64,000 bases of DNA from CAYMEK01 sp964389305 (lineage in GTDB: Bacteria; Spirochaetota; Spirochaetia; SZUA-6; DRHE01): positions 1 through 64,000 of the forward strand of contig CAYMEK010000018.1 of NCBI GenBank assembly GCA_964389305.1, given 5' to 3'. Below the pieces are notes generated by a model that had not been told where the DNA came from, made no database searches, and saw only the letters and a list, made by a program, of their open reading frames with translations. This document shows positions 8,610 through 17,980 of this stretch, piece after piece. Position numbers and translations under genes: made by a program. Within the stretch, counting starts at the first letter, position 1. Each line of letters starts with the position of its first letter.

Positions 8610-10751
8610 CTACTGCCCGCTCACAAGAGGGGTCAGGGGTCGGGTCACCATGTAGTAGCGGTTCGATGCGTTCCAGAGGGTGAAACCTGAGGAGGGCGCG
8701 GCCAGGCTGCCCTCTATCTGGCTGGTCAGGTAGAGGCTGTAAGTCCCGACGTCCATGGCCAGCTCTCCGCCGATGAGAAAAGCCTGAACGTAGGGCCGGA
8801 TCAGGCTTCGCTTGCCGACCAGATAGGCGGCGCGGCTGGTCCCCTCGTAGTAGATTCTGCGGGCGCGCTCGAGATAGGGCACCTCCTTCATGAAGTCCCG
8901 CGGAAAGTGGGAAGGGTAGAACATCGGGCAGATAACATCCACGTAGTCCGCCACCATCTCTATGCTCTGCCCGATCCAGTTGCCCATCCGGTGCCAGGCG
9001 TTGAATCCGTACAGGTCGGTGCTGATCGGGATATGGACGCTCTCCCGCACACTGATCAGGAAAGACTCCAGGGCGTCGATCGGGCTCATACCCTCCGGCC
9101 GGTACCGGTAGCGGATCTGGGCCAGATTGCCGTCGGAGGGAAAACGGATATAATCGAACTGAATCTCGTCGACACCCCGCCTCTGTAGCTCCTCGGCTAT
9201 GGCCCGGTTGTAGTTCCACACAAAAGTACTGTACGGGTCCACCCAGTACTCTTTCTGCACGAACTTATAGGTGGGCTGGACAGGCTCGTTGTCGGTCGGC
9301 TCACCCGGCTGACCGATCCGGCCGGGAGCCGCCGCTTCGCCGTGCCCGCCGCCTGGAGCTTCTTTATCCGACTCCTCCCCGGGCTTCCCGGCTGGCTCCG
9401 CCGGGGGAACTTCGACCTTCACCAGGTAGCGCCAGGGCTGTTCGGTCGCCCCGTTCCATACCGCGTACTCGTGGTCGTTGTAGTTGAACAACCTCTGATC
9501 CTTGAACACCACCAACCTGGCTACCACGTAGACGTCCTGGGCGTGGGCCTTGGCGAGCAGCTCCTCGAGGCGGAAGCGCCTGTCCACCGCTCCGATTTTA
9601 TTCGGCAGCTCAAGCTGGGTATCATAGGCGATCCAGCCGAAGTCGTCCTTGCAGTCCACAACCAGAGCGTTCAGACCGTTTTCACGAATGAAGCGCAGAT
9701 GTCTGTCCAGCTCCTCTCCCCGGGCATGAAAAGAGGACAGGTAGATCCCGAAACGCCCGGAAGCTTTACGGAGGCGCTCCCGCCGGAACGGGTTCTCCTC
9801 CTGGTTGGAGACGTGGCGGGCTGCGACGGCTGGTTTTTCCAGGGCAGTCGGCTTTCCGGCCAGGCGCCAGTCGCGGCTTTCGGGATCGTAATGCCAGCGC
9901 GACTGCTGGGTCTGAGCCTGCAGCCGCCAGGCGCCGCCGGTATAGACGAACTCCAGGCGCTGCACCACCTCGCCGCGCTCGTCACCGGGAAAATCGAGGC
10001 GTGTCCAGGATTTGCCGTCCCCGCTACCCTCGTAGATTCCCTGTCCGAATCCGCAGGCGAAGAAAACCTTGCCGGGCTGGCCGGGGTGGTAGCTCAGACC
10101 GGAAACTTCCTCATAGAAACCTGCTCCCCTGTACAGAAAGCCGGCGGACAGGGATGGATCCCGCCAGCTTGCACCCCGGTCCCTGGTTTCGAAGAAGCCG
10201 TTGAAGGAGGTCCCAACCAGCAGGGTGTCTCGATCGTTGGCGGATAGGGCTACCGAGGTCAAATAGGAGGTCGAGCGCAGGGGCTTGTCGATCGGGATCT
10301 GCTGCCAGCTCGAGCCGTAATTTTCCGACAGGTACAGCTCGCTGGCCGTGGTTACGGCCACCCTGCCTTCGTCCAGCGGATCGATGTTGAGGCTGGTCAG
10401 GTGCCTTACGACGGCGGCGTTCTGCTCGAAGGGATAGACTACCCGCCGGGGAAGCCCCTGGTTTCTCTCCAGCCAGCTATCGCCGTTGTTAAAAGACACG
10501 AGAAAGCCCCTTTCCTTGGACAGGGCATAGAGCAGGCCGGAAGGCGTCTCGAGCACCTGCTCGAGGCAGAAGTTCCGTTGATCAACGCGGCCCGGATTGA
10601 GAGGGGCGGAGGGGATCTGCTCATCTAAGGTCCGGCCCGGCGCCGGAATGTGCCCGGTTTCTCGCTCCTGAGCTCCCAGCAATGCCAGCATCCCGCCAGC
10701 GGACAGAAACAGCAGGAAAAAGGACCCGCCAACCAGGAATCCTTTTTTCAT
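8610..10751 (-). CDS. BNR-repeat front plus DUF4015-type putative glycosyl hydrolase
   Basis: A 713-residue exported protein with a signal peptide (MKKGFLVGGSFFLLFLSAGG). Residues about 45-290 form a sialidase/VPS10-like beta-propeller with four Asp-box repeats (NNGDSW, NYGSSW, DRGASW, GDGKSW). Residues about 320-700 match the DUF4015 (PF13200) putative glycosyl-hydrolase barrel: GIYLSSFHARG, NALVVDCKDDFGWIAYDT, DEIQFDYIRFPSDG and DLYGFNAWHRMGNWIGQ. The acidic pairs in VVDCKDDFG and IQFDYIRFP are candidate catalytic residues. An acidic Pro/Gly linker lies near residues 445-480. The family is linked to polysaccharide processing, but its substrate is not established. It heads the minus-strand run with two TPR lipoproteins. 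The fusion with a BNR propeller is less usual. Confidence 0.82.
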   Translation of the reverse strand: MKKGFLVGGSFFLLFLSAGGMLALLGAQERETGHIPAPGRTLDEQIPSAPLNPGRVDQRNFCLEQVLETPSGLLYALSKERGFLVSFNNGDSWLERNQGLPRRVVYPFEQNAAVVRHLTSLNIDPLDEGRVAVTTASELYLSENYGSSWQQIPIDKPLRSTSYLTSVALSANDRDTLLVGTSFNGFFETRDRGASWRDPSLSAGFLYRGAGFYEEVSGLSYHPGQPGKVFFACGFGQGIYEGSGDGKSWTRLDFPGDERGEVVQRLEFVYTGGAWRLQAQTQQSRWHYDPESRDWRLAGKPTALEKPAVAARHVSNQEENPFRRERLRKASGRFGIYLSSFHARGEELDRHLRFIRENGLNALVVDCKDDFGWIAYDTQLELPNKIGAVDRRFRLEELLAKAHAQDVYVVARLVVFKDQRLFNYNDHEYAVWNGATEQPWRYLVKVEVPPAEPAGKPGEESDKEAPGGGHGEAAAPGRIGQPGEPTDNEPVQPTYKFVQKEYWVDPYSTFVWNYNRAIAEELQRRGVDEIQFDYIRFPSDGNLAQIRYRYRPEGMSPIDALESFLISVRESVHIPISTDLYGFNAWHRMGNWIGQSIEMVADYVDVICPMFYPSHFPRDFMKEVPYLERARRIYYEGTSRAAYLVGKRSLIRPYVQAFLIGGELAMDVGTYSLYLTSQIEGSLAAPSSGFTLWNASNRYYMVTRPLTPLVSGQ

Positions 10752-10766
10752 GAGAGTCTCGTCTCG

Positions 10767-10794
10767 ATCGTATTGGTTGTTTTGGTCCTGTAAA
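10767..10794 (-). promoter_or_regulatory. Candidate sigma-70 promoter for the glycosyl-hydrolase gene
   Basis: On the minus strand TTTACA (10789-10794) and TACGAT (10767-10772) are separated by 16 bases, just upstream of the ATG at 10751. The leader would be very short. This is a pattern match only. The rest of the 204-base divergent gap (10752-10955) also holds TATACT at 10884-10889, which may serve the plus-strand gene but has no good -35 partner. Confidence 0.35.
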
Positions 10795-10955
10795 TCGCTG
10801 ATCGCTGCATCGGCATTGGGTCCCGGATAAAAAAAACGTACTCTTCAGCCGCATATCCTCTATCGGCGCCGGGACTATTAATCTATACTCTAGTACCATG
10901 ATTCGACCTTCCTTGCCAAGGCGCAGGCAGGCGTGCTAAACTGTCCAATCGATAT

Positions 10956-12026
10956 ATGGGACCACTTCGCCGATACGGAGCCGGTTCGGCTCTCGGGATT
11001 CTGTGCATTTTACTTTTCGTTTTCCTGATCTTCGCCTCCTGCACGCACCGCTACTCCTACCTAATGGTAGGCGGTTTCGAACAGGGCCGGGACATGCGCA
11101 CCCTCTTCGACCTGTTGGAAAATGAGCAGGAGGTGGGAGAGAACCGTTTCATCATCATTCAGCAGATCGCCAACCGCCTGCACGCCGCCGGGCAGCGGGA
11201 GAAGCTTATCCTGTTTCTCACCACCTATGTCGAGCAAAATCAGAACGATCCCTACAATGCCTACTATCTTGGTATTGTGGCAGCCGCCTACAAAGAAATG
11301 AAGGCGACGCCCATGGCCGTGCACTACTACGAGCGGATCTTGAAGAACTATCCCGACCTGCTGGTCTCCGGCACCACCGTCCACTTCCAGTGCCTGCAGG
11401 AGCTGCTCAGCCTGGTACAGGATCCGGAGGCCAGGATCGAGTACTATAAAGAGCTGATCTCCCGTTTCAGCGACTATATCGATCCCGGTGTCACCTACTA
11501 CTTTCTTGCCGAGGCGTACGAGCGCGTCGGCGAGTGGGAGCAGGCCGTTCGTTCGTACCAAAAATTCCTCAAGCACCCCGAAACGGAGATCCCCGGCTTT
11601 CCCCGCGCGCATGCGAAAGTACGGGAGAAGGTGGAGTTTTACTACTCCGACAAGAAATGGACAGTTGAAAATCTCGAGCAGCTCGTCAGCGAGATCAAGC
11701 GCGCGATCCAGATCCGCAACGCCCGCCAACTTCTGGAATACAAGGCCAAGGTCAATTTCTTCACCATGTCCTGGGCTCAAGCCGACGCGGACGAGACCGT
11801 TTCCATGGTTTTTGATATCGGCGCCTTTCTTCAATCTTCCCGCGTTCTGACCGATGATAAACTGGATATCGATTCGAACGCCGGGGAGGCTTTTTTGCGC
11901 ACCACCCGGTGGTCGTACCGGATTCCGACCTGGTACCTGTATTTTCGCAAGGTTGACTTCAAGCCCGATCCGGAGATCAACGGACGATGGGAATGGGCCG
12001 GAATATATTTCGGCGAGAAGCTGTAA
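10956..12026 (+). CDS. TPR-like lipoprotein
   Basis: A 356-residue protein with a hydrophobic start (GSALGILCILLFVFLIFASC) that ends in a Cys usable as a lipobox (FASC, Cys near residue 29). The central part (about residues 85-220) is helical with TPR-type units (YYLGIVAAAYKEMKATPMAVHYYERILKNYP; TYYFLAEAYERVGEWEQAVRSYQKFLKHP). The last 130 residues have a different, mixed composition ending in WEWAGIYFGEKL. It should be anchored on the periplasmic side. No strong ribosome site precedes the ATG. It overlaps the transglycosylase gene by 40 bases, so the two are translated together and probably work together on the cell wall or envelope. Confidence 0.8.
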   Translation: MGPLRRYGAGSALGILCILLFVFLIFASCTHRYSYLMVGGFEQGRDMRTLFDLLENEQEVGENRFIIIQQIANRLHAAGQREKLILFLTTYVEQNQNDPYNAYYLGIVAAAYKEMKATPMAVHYYERILKNYPDLLVSGTTVHFQCLQELLSLVQDPEARIEYYKELISRFSDYIDPGVTYYFLAEAYERVGEWEQAVRSYQKFLKHPETEIPGFPRAHAKVREKVEFYYSDKKWTVENLEQLVSEIKRAIQIRNARQLLEYKAKVNFFTMSWAQADADETVSMVFDIGAFLQSSRVLTDDKLDIDSNAGEAFLRTTRWSYRIPTWYLYFRKVDFKPDPEINGRWEWAGIYFGEKL

Positions 12027-13588
12027 TCTTCGCTCTTGGCTGGTATTTCCTCGCTCTCCTGCCTCCTCTGAGCGGTGCGGAGGCTTTGCGGCCGCCCGGC
12101 GGGCCGCTACCCGCGGCCCCGGACAGAAAACGCGCCCATGAGTCCACCGGGTCCTGGCGGGCGTGGCCAGCCGCTCAGGCGGCCTGTCCCGACTGCTTTA
12201 TCGGCAACCCGGCCGACGGCGGCGAAGCGCTTGCGGATTGGCCGCAGGTCCTGCCGGCCCGGCTGGCGACCCCTGTTCGCGCCCGTCTCTATTCCATCGG
12301 ATTGCCGCTTCCCGACGACCCGGCGGTGGTTGCCTGGCGGCAGCGCATCCTGAGCCGGGAAAAGCAGGATCTGGAGGCGGCCCTGGAACGGGCCGGCAGC
12401 TTTCGCCGCTTGATTTCCCGCATTTTAGCTGAAAGGGGGCTTCCGCAGGAGCTTATCTGGCTGCCTGTCCTCGAGTCTCATTATCGGGTCCGGGCCGTTT
12501 CCCGCTCGGGAGCTTGCGGTCTTTGGCAGATTACAGCTTCGACTGCCCGGGCTCTCGGTCTGAACAGCGACAGGTGGGTTGACGAACGGAGGGACTTCTG
12601 GAAATCCACCGCAGCGGCCCTACAGAAGCTCGCGGAGAACTATGCCTGCCTCGGGAACTGGGATCTGGCCCTGGCCGCCTACAACTGCGGACTGGGCAGA
12701 ATGAGCCGGATCGTACGCACAGGCGGGACCGCCGATTTCTGGGAGCTGCGCCGACGGGGACTGCTTCCACAGGAGACGGCCAGCTACGTGCCCAAGTTCT
12801 ACGCCCTGGTGTCGATTTGCAGCGACCCCCTAGGCCACGGACTCCAGGTGAGCTGGACGGAAGCCCCGGAATGGCAGCGGATCCCGCTGGAGCGCAGTGT
12901 GGAGCTGGCTCTGCTGGCCGAGGCGGCCGGGCTCTCCCCTGAGCTGCTGGCCGAGGCCAACGCCGAGCTGTGCACGCCGATCACACCGCCTGCTGCCTCA
13001 AGGCCGCAGGCAGGCCGCAGACTGGCGGCAGCCTCCAGGCCGCAGACTGGCGGCAGCGGCAGCGAGGAGGTCAGCGAAGGCGAGCAGCGCAGCGCCGGGG
13101 ATCGCGGCGGTGAGCCGGGCGTCTATCTGCTCAAGGTCCCGGCGGCTTCCGTCCAGCGGGTGCGCGAGATATTGACCGATCCGCAACTCCGGCTGCTGCG
13201 CTACGGCTATCACTGCATTCAATCCGGAGACACCCTGTACGCGCTGTCCGGCTACTACGGGGTCGGCGTGGATCTTTTGATCCAGGCCAATCCAGGCCTC
13301 GATCCCCGCAGCTTGCAGATCGGCAGGCAGCTGCGTATTCCCGTTTTCGGCTCCCGGGAGGTCAAGCCCGAGCCGGTTCGCCGCTGCGGTGGCGCGGAGC
13401 TGGCGAGCTTTACCGGAAGCTATACGGTGAAGGTCGGAGACACCCTGTGGGCGATCTCTCGACAGTACGGAACAACCGTGGAGGCGCTGGCTGAGGCCAA
13501 CGGCCGCGGCCTTGACGAGCTGCTGAAACCCGGAGAAACTCTTAGAGTACCGGCTGAATTGCCCCGCCGGGAAGGAGGCGAGCAGTGA
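11987..13588 (+). CDS. Lytic transglycosylase with SLT domain and two LysM repeats
   Basis: A 533-residue exported MltD-like enzyme that would cleave peptidoglycan glycan strands to 1,6-anhydro products. After a signal peptide (residues about 12-32), the SLT domain runs from about residue 140 to 280: ELIWLPVLESHY with Glu163 as the expected catalytic acid, then SGACGLWQITASTARALGL and LALAAYNCGLGRM. Two LysM domains bind peptidoglycan near the C-terminus (IQSGDTLYALSGYYGVGVDL and VKVGDTLWAISRQYGTTVEA). A low-complexity linker at about residues 340-380 carries a short DNA duplication. It overlaps the genes on both sides (40 and 4 bases), giving a tight operon. Confidence 0.92.
   Translation: MGMGRNIFRREAVIFALGWYFLALLPPLSGAEALRPPGGPLPAAPDRKRAHESTGSWRAWPAAQAACPDCFIGNPADGGEALADWPQVLPARLATPVRARLYSIGLPLPDDPAVVAWRQRILSREKQDLEAALERAGSFRRLISRILAERGLPQELIWLPVLESHYRVRAVSRSGACGLWQITASTARALGLNSDRWVDERRDFWKSTAAALQKLAENYACLGNWDLALAAYNCGLGRMSRIVRTGGTADFWELRRRGLLPQETASYVPKFYALVSICSDPLGHGLQVSWTEAPEWQRIPLERSVELALLAEAAGLSPELLAEANAELCTPITPPAASRPQAGRRLAAASRPQTGGSGSEEVSEGEQRSAGDRGGEPGVYLLKVPAASVQRVREILTDPQLRLLRYGYHCIQSGDTLYALSGYYGVGVDLLIQANPGLDPRSLQIGRQLRIPVFGSREVKPEPVRRCGGAELASFTGSYTVKVGDTLWAISRQYGTTVEALAEANGRGLDELLKPGETLRVPAELPRREGGEQ
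13011..13057 (+). repeat. Two 22-base direct repeats with 25-base period
   Basis: Identical 22-base copies lie at 13011-13032 and 13036-13057, inside the linker between the SLT and LysM domains. The period of 25 is not a multiple of three, so the second copy is read in another frame (AGRRLAAAS versus RPQTGGSGS). The reading frame stays open through both. Confidence 0.85.
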
Positions 13589-14445
13589 GCAAGGCCGCGG
13601 TCGGCGCCCTGATTCTGTTTCTCCTGCTGGCAGCCGCCGGGTTCTTGCCGGCGCAGCAGGAAGAGATCGCCGTCACCAGGAGTGTCGACTGGGAGACAGG
13701 CACGCTGATCCTCGACCTGAGCCTGCCTATAGATATCCGGGATCTCCAACCGGACAGCCGCTTCCAGGCGGAGCGGAAGCTGGCAAACCTGCTTCCCGCC
13801 CTGTTCGTCGAGTCTGTGATTCCGATCCCTTTCGATTCCTACCGTACGATCGGGGAGCGGATCAAGGAAGATCAGGGGCTGTTTCAGGTGCTCAGCGATA
13901 CGGCCCTGGCGTCGGTGGAGAAACGGCAGGCCAGCCTGGCCAGGGACCTGGAGGAGGTACAGGTGCAGTACCGCTTTCCTTTCTACGGTCCCGGAGGCCT
14001 GGTCGGTCCGCTTATCGCCCACAGCCGCGCCCGCCCGCTACGCCGGGTGATCGGGTTCGTTCCCTCCCGTAATTTTTCCGGACTGGTGATATATGCCAGA
14101 GGCGAGCTTCCCGCTCATGGCAAAGATATCCGGCAGCGGGTTCATCCGGCCCTGTTCCCCAAGCTCTACGATGAGGATATGAACCTCTTCTTGTCGGTGG
14201 AAATGTGCGATCCGACGTTTTTGCGCAGGTGGGGCATGGCCGCCTATACCTACTCGGAGGAGGAGGGTCCCTTTCAGGAGCGGATCGGGACCGCACCGCT
14301 GCGTACCGTTGCCCGGGGAGTGTTCGGCATCAACGCCACGGACATCATCATACCTACCGAAGCGGTCCGCAGGCTCCTGTGCCGGGAAGCCAATCAGGCC
14401 CTGCTGCGCGAGGGGCGGATCCTGATCATTGTCGACCCTCCATAA
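13585..14445 (+). CDS. Exported hypothetical protein in the cell-wall operon
   Basis: A 286-residue protein with a clear signal peptide (VGALILFLLLAAAGFLPAQ) and no further membrane segment, so it should be periplasmic. The GTG start overlaps the upstream stop by four bases (GTGA) and has GGAAGGAGG upstream, which makes it convincing. The body is mixed alpha/beta with a central RRVIGFVPSRNFSGLVIYA strand pair and a C-terminal FGINATDIIIPTEAVRRLL segment. I do not recognise a family. Position between a transglycosylase and an SH3-like lipoprotein suggests an envelope role. Confidence 0.8.
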   Translation: MSKAAVGALILFLLLAAAGFLPAQQEEIAVTRSVDWETGTLILDLSLPIDIRDLQPDSRFQAERKLANLLPALFVESVIPIPFDSYRTIGERIKEDQGLFQVLSDTALASVEKRQASLARDLEEVQVQYRFPFYGPGGLVGPLIAHSRARPLRRVIGFVPSRNFSGLVIYARGELPAHGKDIRQRVHPALFPKLYDEDMNLFLSVEMCDPTFLRRWGMAAYTYSEEEGPFQERIGTAPLRTVARGVFGINATDIIIPTEAVRRLLCREANQALLREGRILIIVDPP

Positions 14446-14448
14446 AGA

Positions 14449-15870
14449 TTGACGGAGCCGGAGCTTTCCGTTTATCCTATTCGCCGACTCATGAATATAA
14501 CGAAAAAAACCGGAGAGAATGAGGCGCCGGTTTTCGCCCGCCGCCGTCTGTCCGCTGCTTGCCCGTGGACTGCGCTTGTTCTGATTTCCGTTCTGGCTGC
14601 GGCGGTCCTGCCGGGCTGTGAAGGGAAAACGATCGGCTACGGGCTGGTGCTCTGGGCCGAGACGGACGGCCCTCTCGTGACGGGTCAGGTGCTGCCGGTG
14701 CAGCAGGAGTCGCAGATCCAGAACAGTTACCTCATCAGGCTGGAAGGACAGAAGGAGCCGCTTCGGGTTCCCACCTGGCGGGTGCGGTTGTTCAGCGATC
14801 GCGAGCAGGCGATGCGCGGGGCCGAGGAATATGCCCCCTATCTGAACCTGTACGCCTACTCACAGCGGGACGGTCTTCCGCTGCGCGAGGAAGCGGACCC
14901 GGAAGCCCGCCGGGTATACAAGCTGGCCGAAGGACAGCTCGTCAAGGTTCTGTCGCGGGGTGATCGGAAGGTGAGAATTTCCAACTACGAGGACTACTGG
15001 TATCAGGTGCTCACCGAGGACGGAGCCCAGGGCTACTGCTTCGGCTACTATCTGCCCGCTTTCACAGCCGGCGCAGATCCCAAGGCCCAGGTCGAAGAAT
15101 TGATGTCCCGCGATCCGATGCTCGAAACGCTGCTGTCCACGACCTGGCGGCCCGAGTACTTCCGGGACATGGTGGAGAACAACCGCATCGACTTGAGCGC
15201 CTTCGGTTTGCAGTACGGGTTGTTCTTCGAGCCGGACAGCAGGCAGGTTCGCCTGGTCACCAGCAAGCGCAGCCAGATCTACCGCTACGAGCGGATAGAG
15301 GATGTAGGCGCCAATCGCTACCTGTTCGTAGGGCCCGAGATCGGCTCTTCCGGCCTGAGGATCGCCATGCAGTCCACCGAGCGCCTGGTTCTAACCTACA
15401 CCCGGGGCGGCCAGGTGCTCAGTTTCGTGTATATCGACTTTGATCAGGACATCGAGAAGATCGTCGCCGGGGAGCGAAGGCGCCGGGAAAAGCTGTTCTC
15501 CGCCTTCAGCTCCCGGGGCCTGCTGCTGCACAGCACCGCCTACGGCAGAATAACTCTGCAGAAGGATATGGGCTTTCTGTGGGAAGACTACGGGCGATTG
15601 GGGGAGCAGATCTTTCTAAAACCGGTAGAAGGTCCGGGGGTAGTGGATTTTCCCTACTACCTGTCGGAGGAGCTCGAAGGCTCCTGCGACGGAGTCATCA
15701 CCTTCCGCTTCCGGGAGTATAGCCCCGATGAGGGAACCAGCTTCCTCTATACTTTCGATGCCGCGGGAGTCCGCTTCGAATATATACGGCCCGAGTACGT
15801 GAAGAACCTGGAAGTGGTACGCCGCGGAATCGCTTCCCTGGTGATCTACTTCCGCTTCGGTGCTATCTGA
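14449..15870 (+). CDS. Lipoprotein with bacterial SH3-like domain
   Basis: A 473-residue predicted lipoprotein. The hydrophobic segment ALVLISVLAAAVLPGC supplies the lipobox, Cys near residue 57 if the TTG at 14449 is the start. The ATG at 14491 would give a more ordinary signal-peptide length and may be the true start; neither has a good ribosome site. Around residues 130-200 an SH3-type pattern appears (GLPLREEADPEARRVYKLAEG, then VKVLSRG and DYWYQVLTEDGAQGYCFGYYL), a fold that often binds cell wall. The rest is beta-rich and not recognised. Its stop overlaps the ABC-F start by one base (TGATG). Confidence 0.78.
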   Translation: MTEPELSVYPIRRLMNITKKTGENEAPVFARRRLSAACPWTALVLISVLAAAVLPGCEGKTIGYGLVLWAETDGPLVTGQVLPVQQESQIQNSYLIRLEGQKEPLRVPTWRVRLFSDREQAMRGAEEYAPYLNLYAYSQRDGLPLREEADPEARRVYKLAEGQLVKVLSRGDRKVRISNYEDYWYQVLTEDGAQGYCFGYYLPAFTAGADPKAQVEELMSRDPMLETLLSTTWRPEYFRDMVENNRIDLSAFGLQYGLFFEPDSRQVRLVTSKRSQIYRYERIEDVGANRYLFVGPEIGSSGLRIAMQSTERLVLTYTRGGQVLSFVYIDFDQDIEKIVAGERRRREKLFSAFSSRGLLLHSTAYGRITLQKDMGFLWEDYGRLGEQIFLKPVEGPGVVDFPYYLSEELEGSCDGVITFRFREYSPDEGTSFLYTFDAAGVRFEYIRPEYVKNLEVVRRGIASLVIYFRFGAI

Positions 15871-17909
15871 TGCCCTCGGTAATCCTCTCCGAGGTGGCCC
15901 ACTCCTTCGGCGACCGGGAGATCCTTCGAGGCGTCAACCTCATCCTTTCCAGGGGCAGGAAGGCGGCGCTGGCCGGGGCCAACGGCAGCGGCAAGTCGAC
16001 CCTGATGCGCGTGTTGATCGGAGAGCTGGTTCCGGACAGCGGCAGCGTCGTTCTGGACAAGGAAACCTGCATCTCCTACCTGCCCCAATCCGGAGCCAGC
16101 AGCTCTCCTTTACGGCTCGATCGTCGGGCAACGGTCTATCAGGAAGTGGAAAAAGCCTTCGCCGCCGCGGCGCGGCTCGCCGACCGTGTTCGCGAGTTGG
16201 AGCATCGATTAGGCGGGTACAAGGAGGACTCCCCCGAGCTGCGGAGGCTGCTGGAGCGCTACCAGGTGCTCCAGGAACGACTCGAAGCGAGCGGCTACCA
16301 CCGCCGAAGGGAGGCCATCGAGCGGGTGCTTCAGGGCCTGGGGTTTGACCGGAGAACGTTCGGGCAGCCGGTGGGCAGCTTCTCGCAGGGCTGGCAGATG
16401 CGCATCGCCCTGGCTCGGGTGCTCTGCGAGGGCGCCGACATTCTCTTGCTCGACGAGCCGACCAATTTCCTCGACCTGGAAGCGCGTACCTGGCTGGAGG
16501 GATTCCTGCAGGAGACCGGGGCGGGAGTGCTGGTAGTATCCCACGACCGCTTCTTTCTCGACGCTACAGTTAACGAGGTGGCGGAGCTGTACCTGGGACG
16601 CCTCAGTGTCTATCCGGGCAGCTTCAGCAGCTACGAGCAGCGCCGCGTGCGCGAGCTGGAGCAGATCGGAGAAGCTTACCAGCGGCAGCAGGAAGAAATA
16701 GCCCGTGTGGAGCAGTTCATCAGGCGCTTCCGGTACAAGGCGACCAAGGCCCGCCAGGTCCAGAGCCGCATCAAGGTGTTGGGGCGTATGGAGCGAATCG
16801 AAACGCCTCCGGTGCGCAAGGTGATGCATTTCTCTTTTCCCCAGCCGCCCCATGGAGGCCGTCTCGCCCTGCAAGGTGAGGAGCTGGCCAAGTCCTACGG
16901 AGGCAGGACGGTCTTTACGGGAGTGAGCCTGGAGCTGTCCCGCGCGGAGAAGTGGGCTCTGGTCGGTCCCAACGGGGCCGGTAAATCGACCCTGATGCGC
17001 ATTCTGGCCGCGCGGGAGGAGCCCGACGGCGGCCGCATCCGCTACGGGAGCGGGGCGCGGATCGGGTATTACTGCCCCGAGGAAGTAGAGAGCCTCGAAG
17101 AGGCCAAGAGCGTCGAGGAGTTGGTGGGCAGCTGGGCCGCACCGGCGATGATGCCCCACCTGCGTTCTCTGCTGGGAGCGTTTCTGTTCCGCGGGGAGGA
17201 GGTATACAAACCGGTTTCCGTGTTGAGCGGGGGCGAGAAGAGCAGGTTGGCGCTGCTGCGGCTGCTGATGCAGCCGGCCAACCTGCTGTTTCTCGACGAG
17301 CCCACCAACCACCTCGATCTCCAGTCCAAGGACGTGCTGCTTGATGCGTTGGCCCGCTATTCGGGAACCGTGATGTTCGTGTCCCACGACCGGGACTTCA
17401 TCGCCGCCCTGTCCGACCGGGTCGCCGAGATCGGCGGGGGCCGGCTGCGCGTGTATCCGGGAGATTATTCCTACTACCTGTGGCGAAAACAGCAGGAGGG
17501 GGCGAGGGTCACGCCTGCAACGCAAGCGACACCGGGAAGGACTCGAGGAGAGCAGGCCGCCGAGCCCGGAGAAGCTCTCGGCGAGCGGACCGCAAAGCGC
17601 ATTCCTGCGGGGGCGAAGGCGGATCGGGCCGGCATGTCCGCTTCTCAGGCCTCCCGGCTCCAGGACAAGGCCCAGGAGAGGGAGCTGCGCCGCCTGGGCC
17701 GGGAGGAGGAGCAGCTTCTCGGACGGCTGGAAGAGCTCAACGAAGAGCACTCCCGACTGGAGCAGGTACTGTCCACCGAGGAGGTCTATCGGGATGGAGA
17801 GCAGGTGAAGAAGATCAAAGAGAAAATAGAGGAAATACGAGCCAGCCAGGAAAGGCTCATGCAGCGCTGGGAACAGGTCGACAAGAGCCGCAGGAGTCAT
17901 GAAGCCTGA
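15870..17909 (+). CDS. ABC-F family ATPase (Uup/EttA type)
   Basis: A 679-residue cytoplasmic protein with two ABC ATPase domains and no membrane segment. Walker A motifs are GANGSGKST (near residue 35) and GPNGAGKST (near 365). Signatures are SFSQGWQMR and LSGGEKSR; Walker B motifs are LLLDEPTNFLD and LFLDEPTNHLD, each followed by VSHDRFF or VSHDRDF. The linker has the helical VEQFIRRFRYKATKARQVQSRIK typical of ABC-F proteins. A Gly/Ala-rich spacer and a C-terminal coiled coil (about residues 600-675) resemble Uup. Members act on ribosomes or nucleic acid rather than in transport. The first signature lacks the second Gly (SQGW), which is common in this family. Confidence 0.93.
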   Translation: MPSVILSEVAHSFGDREILRGVNLILSRGRKAALAGANGSGKSTLMRVLIGELVPDSGSVVLDKETCISYLPQSGASSSPLRLDRRATVYQEVEKAFAAAARLADRVRELEHRLGGYKEDSPELRRLLERYQVLQERLEASGYHRRREAIERVLQGLGFDRRTFGQPVGSFSQGWQMRIALARVLCEGADILLLDEPTNFLDLEARTWLEGFLQETGAGVLVVSHDRFFLDATVNEVAELYLGRLSVYPGSFSSYEQRRVRELEQIGEAYQRQQEEIARVEQFIRRFRYKATKARQVQSRIKVLGRMERIETPPVRKVMHFSFPQPPHGGRLALQGEELAKSYGGRTVFTGVSLELSRAEKWALVGPNGAGKSTLMRILAAREEPDGGRIRYGSGARIGYYCPEEVESLEEAKSVEELVGSWAAPAMMPHLRSLLGAFLFRGEEVYKPVSVLSGGEKSRLALLRLLMQPANLLFLDEPTNHLDLQSKDVLLDALARYSGTVMFVSHDRDFIAALSDRVAEIGGGRLRVYPGDYSYYLWRKQQEGARVTPATQATPGRTRGEQAAEPGEALGERTAKRIPAGAKADRAGMSASQASRLQDKAQERELRRLGREEEQLLGRLEELNEEHSRLEQVLSTEEVYRDGEQVKKIKEKIEEIRASQERLMQRWEQVDKSRRSHEA

Positions 17910-17980
17910 AAGAGAGCCAGCGATCATGAAGGCCAAGAACCCGTTCACAGCAGCCAGATTGCCAGATGAGGGAAGTGAAC

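Noticed and set aside
16209..17948. Long antisense frame over the ABC-F gene
   Set aside because: The sense frame has all ABC motifs; the antisense product has none.
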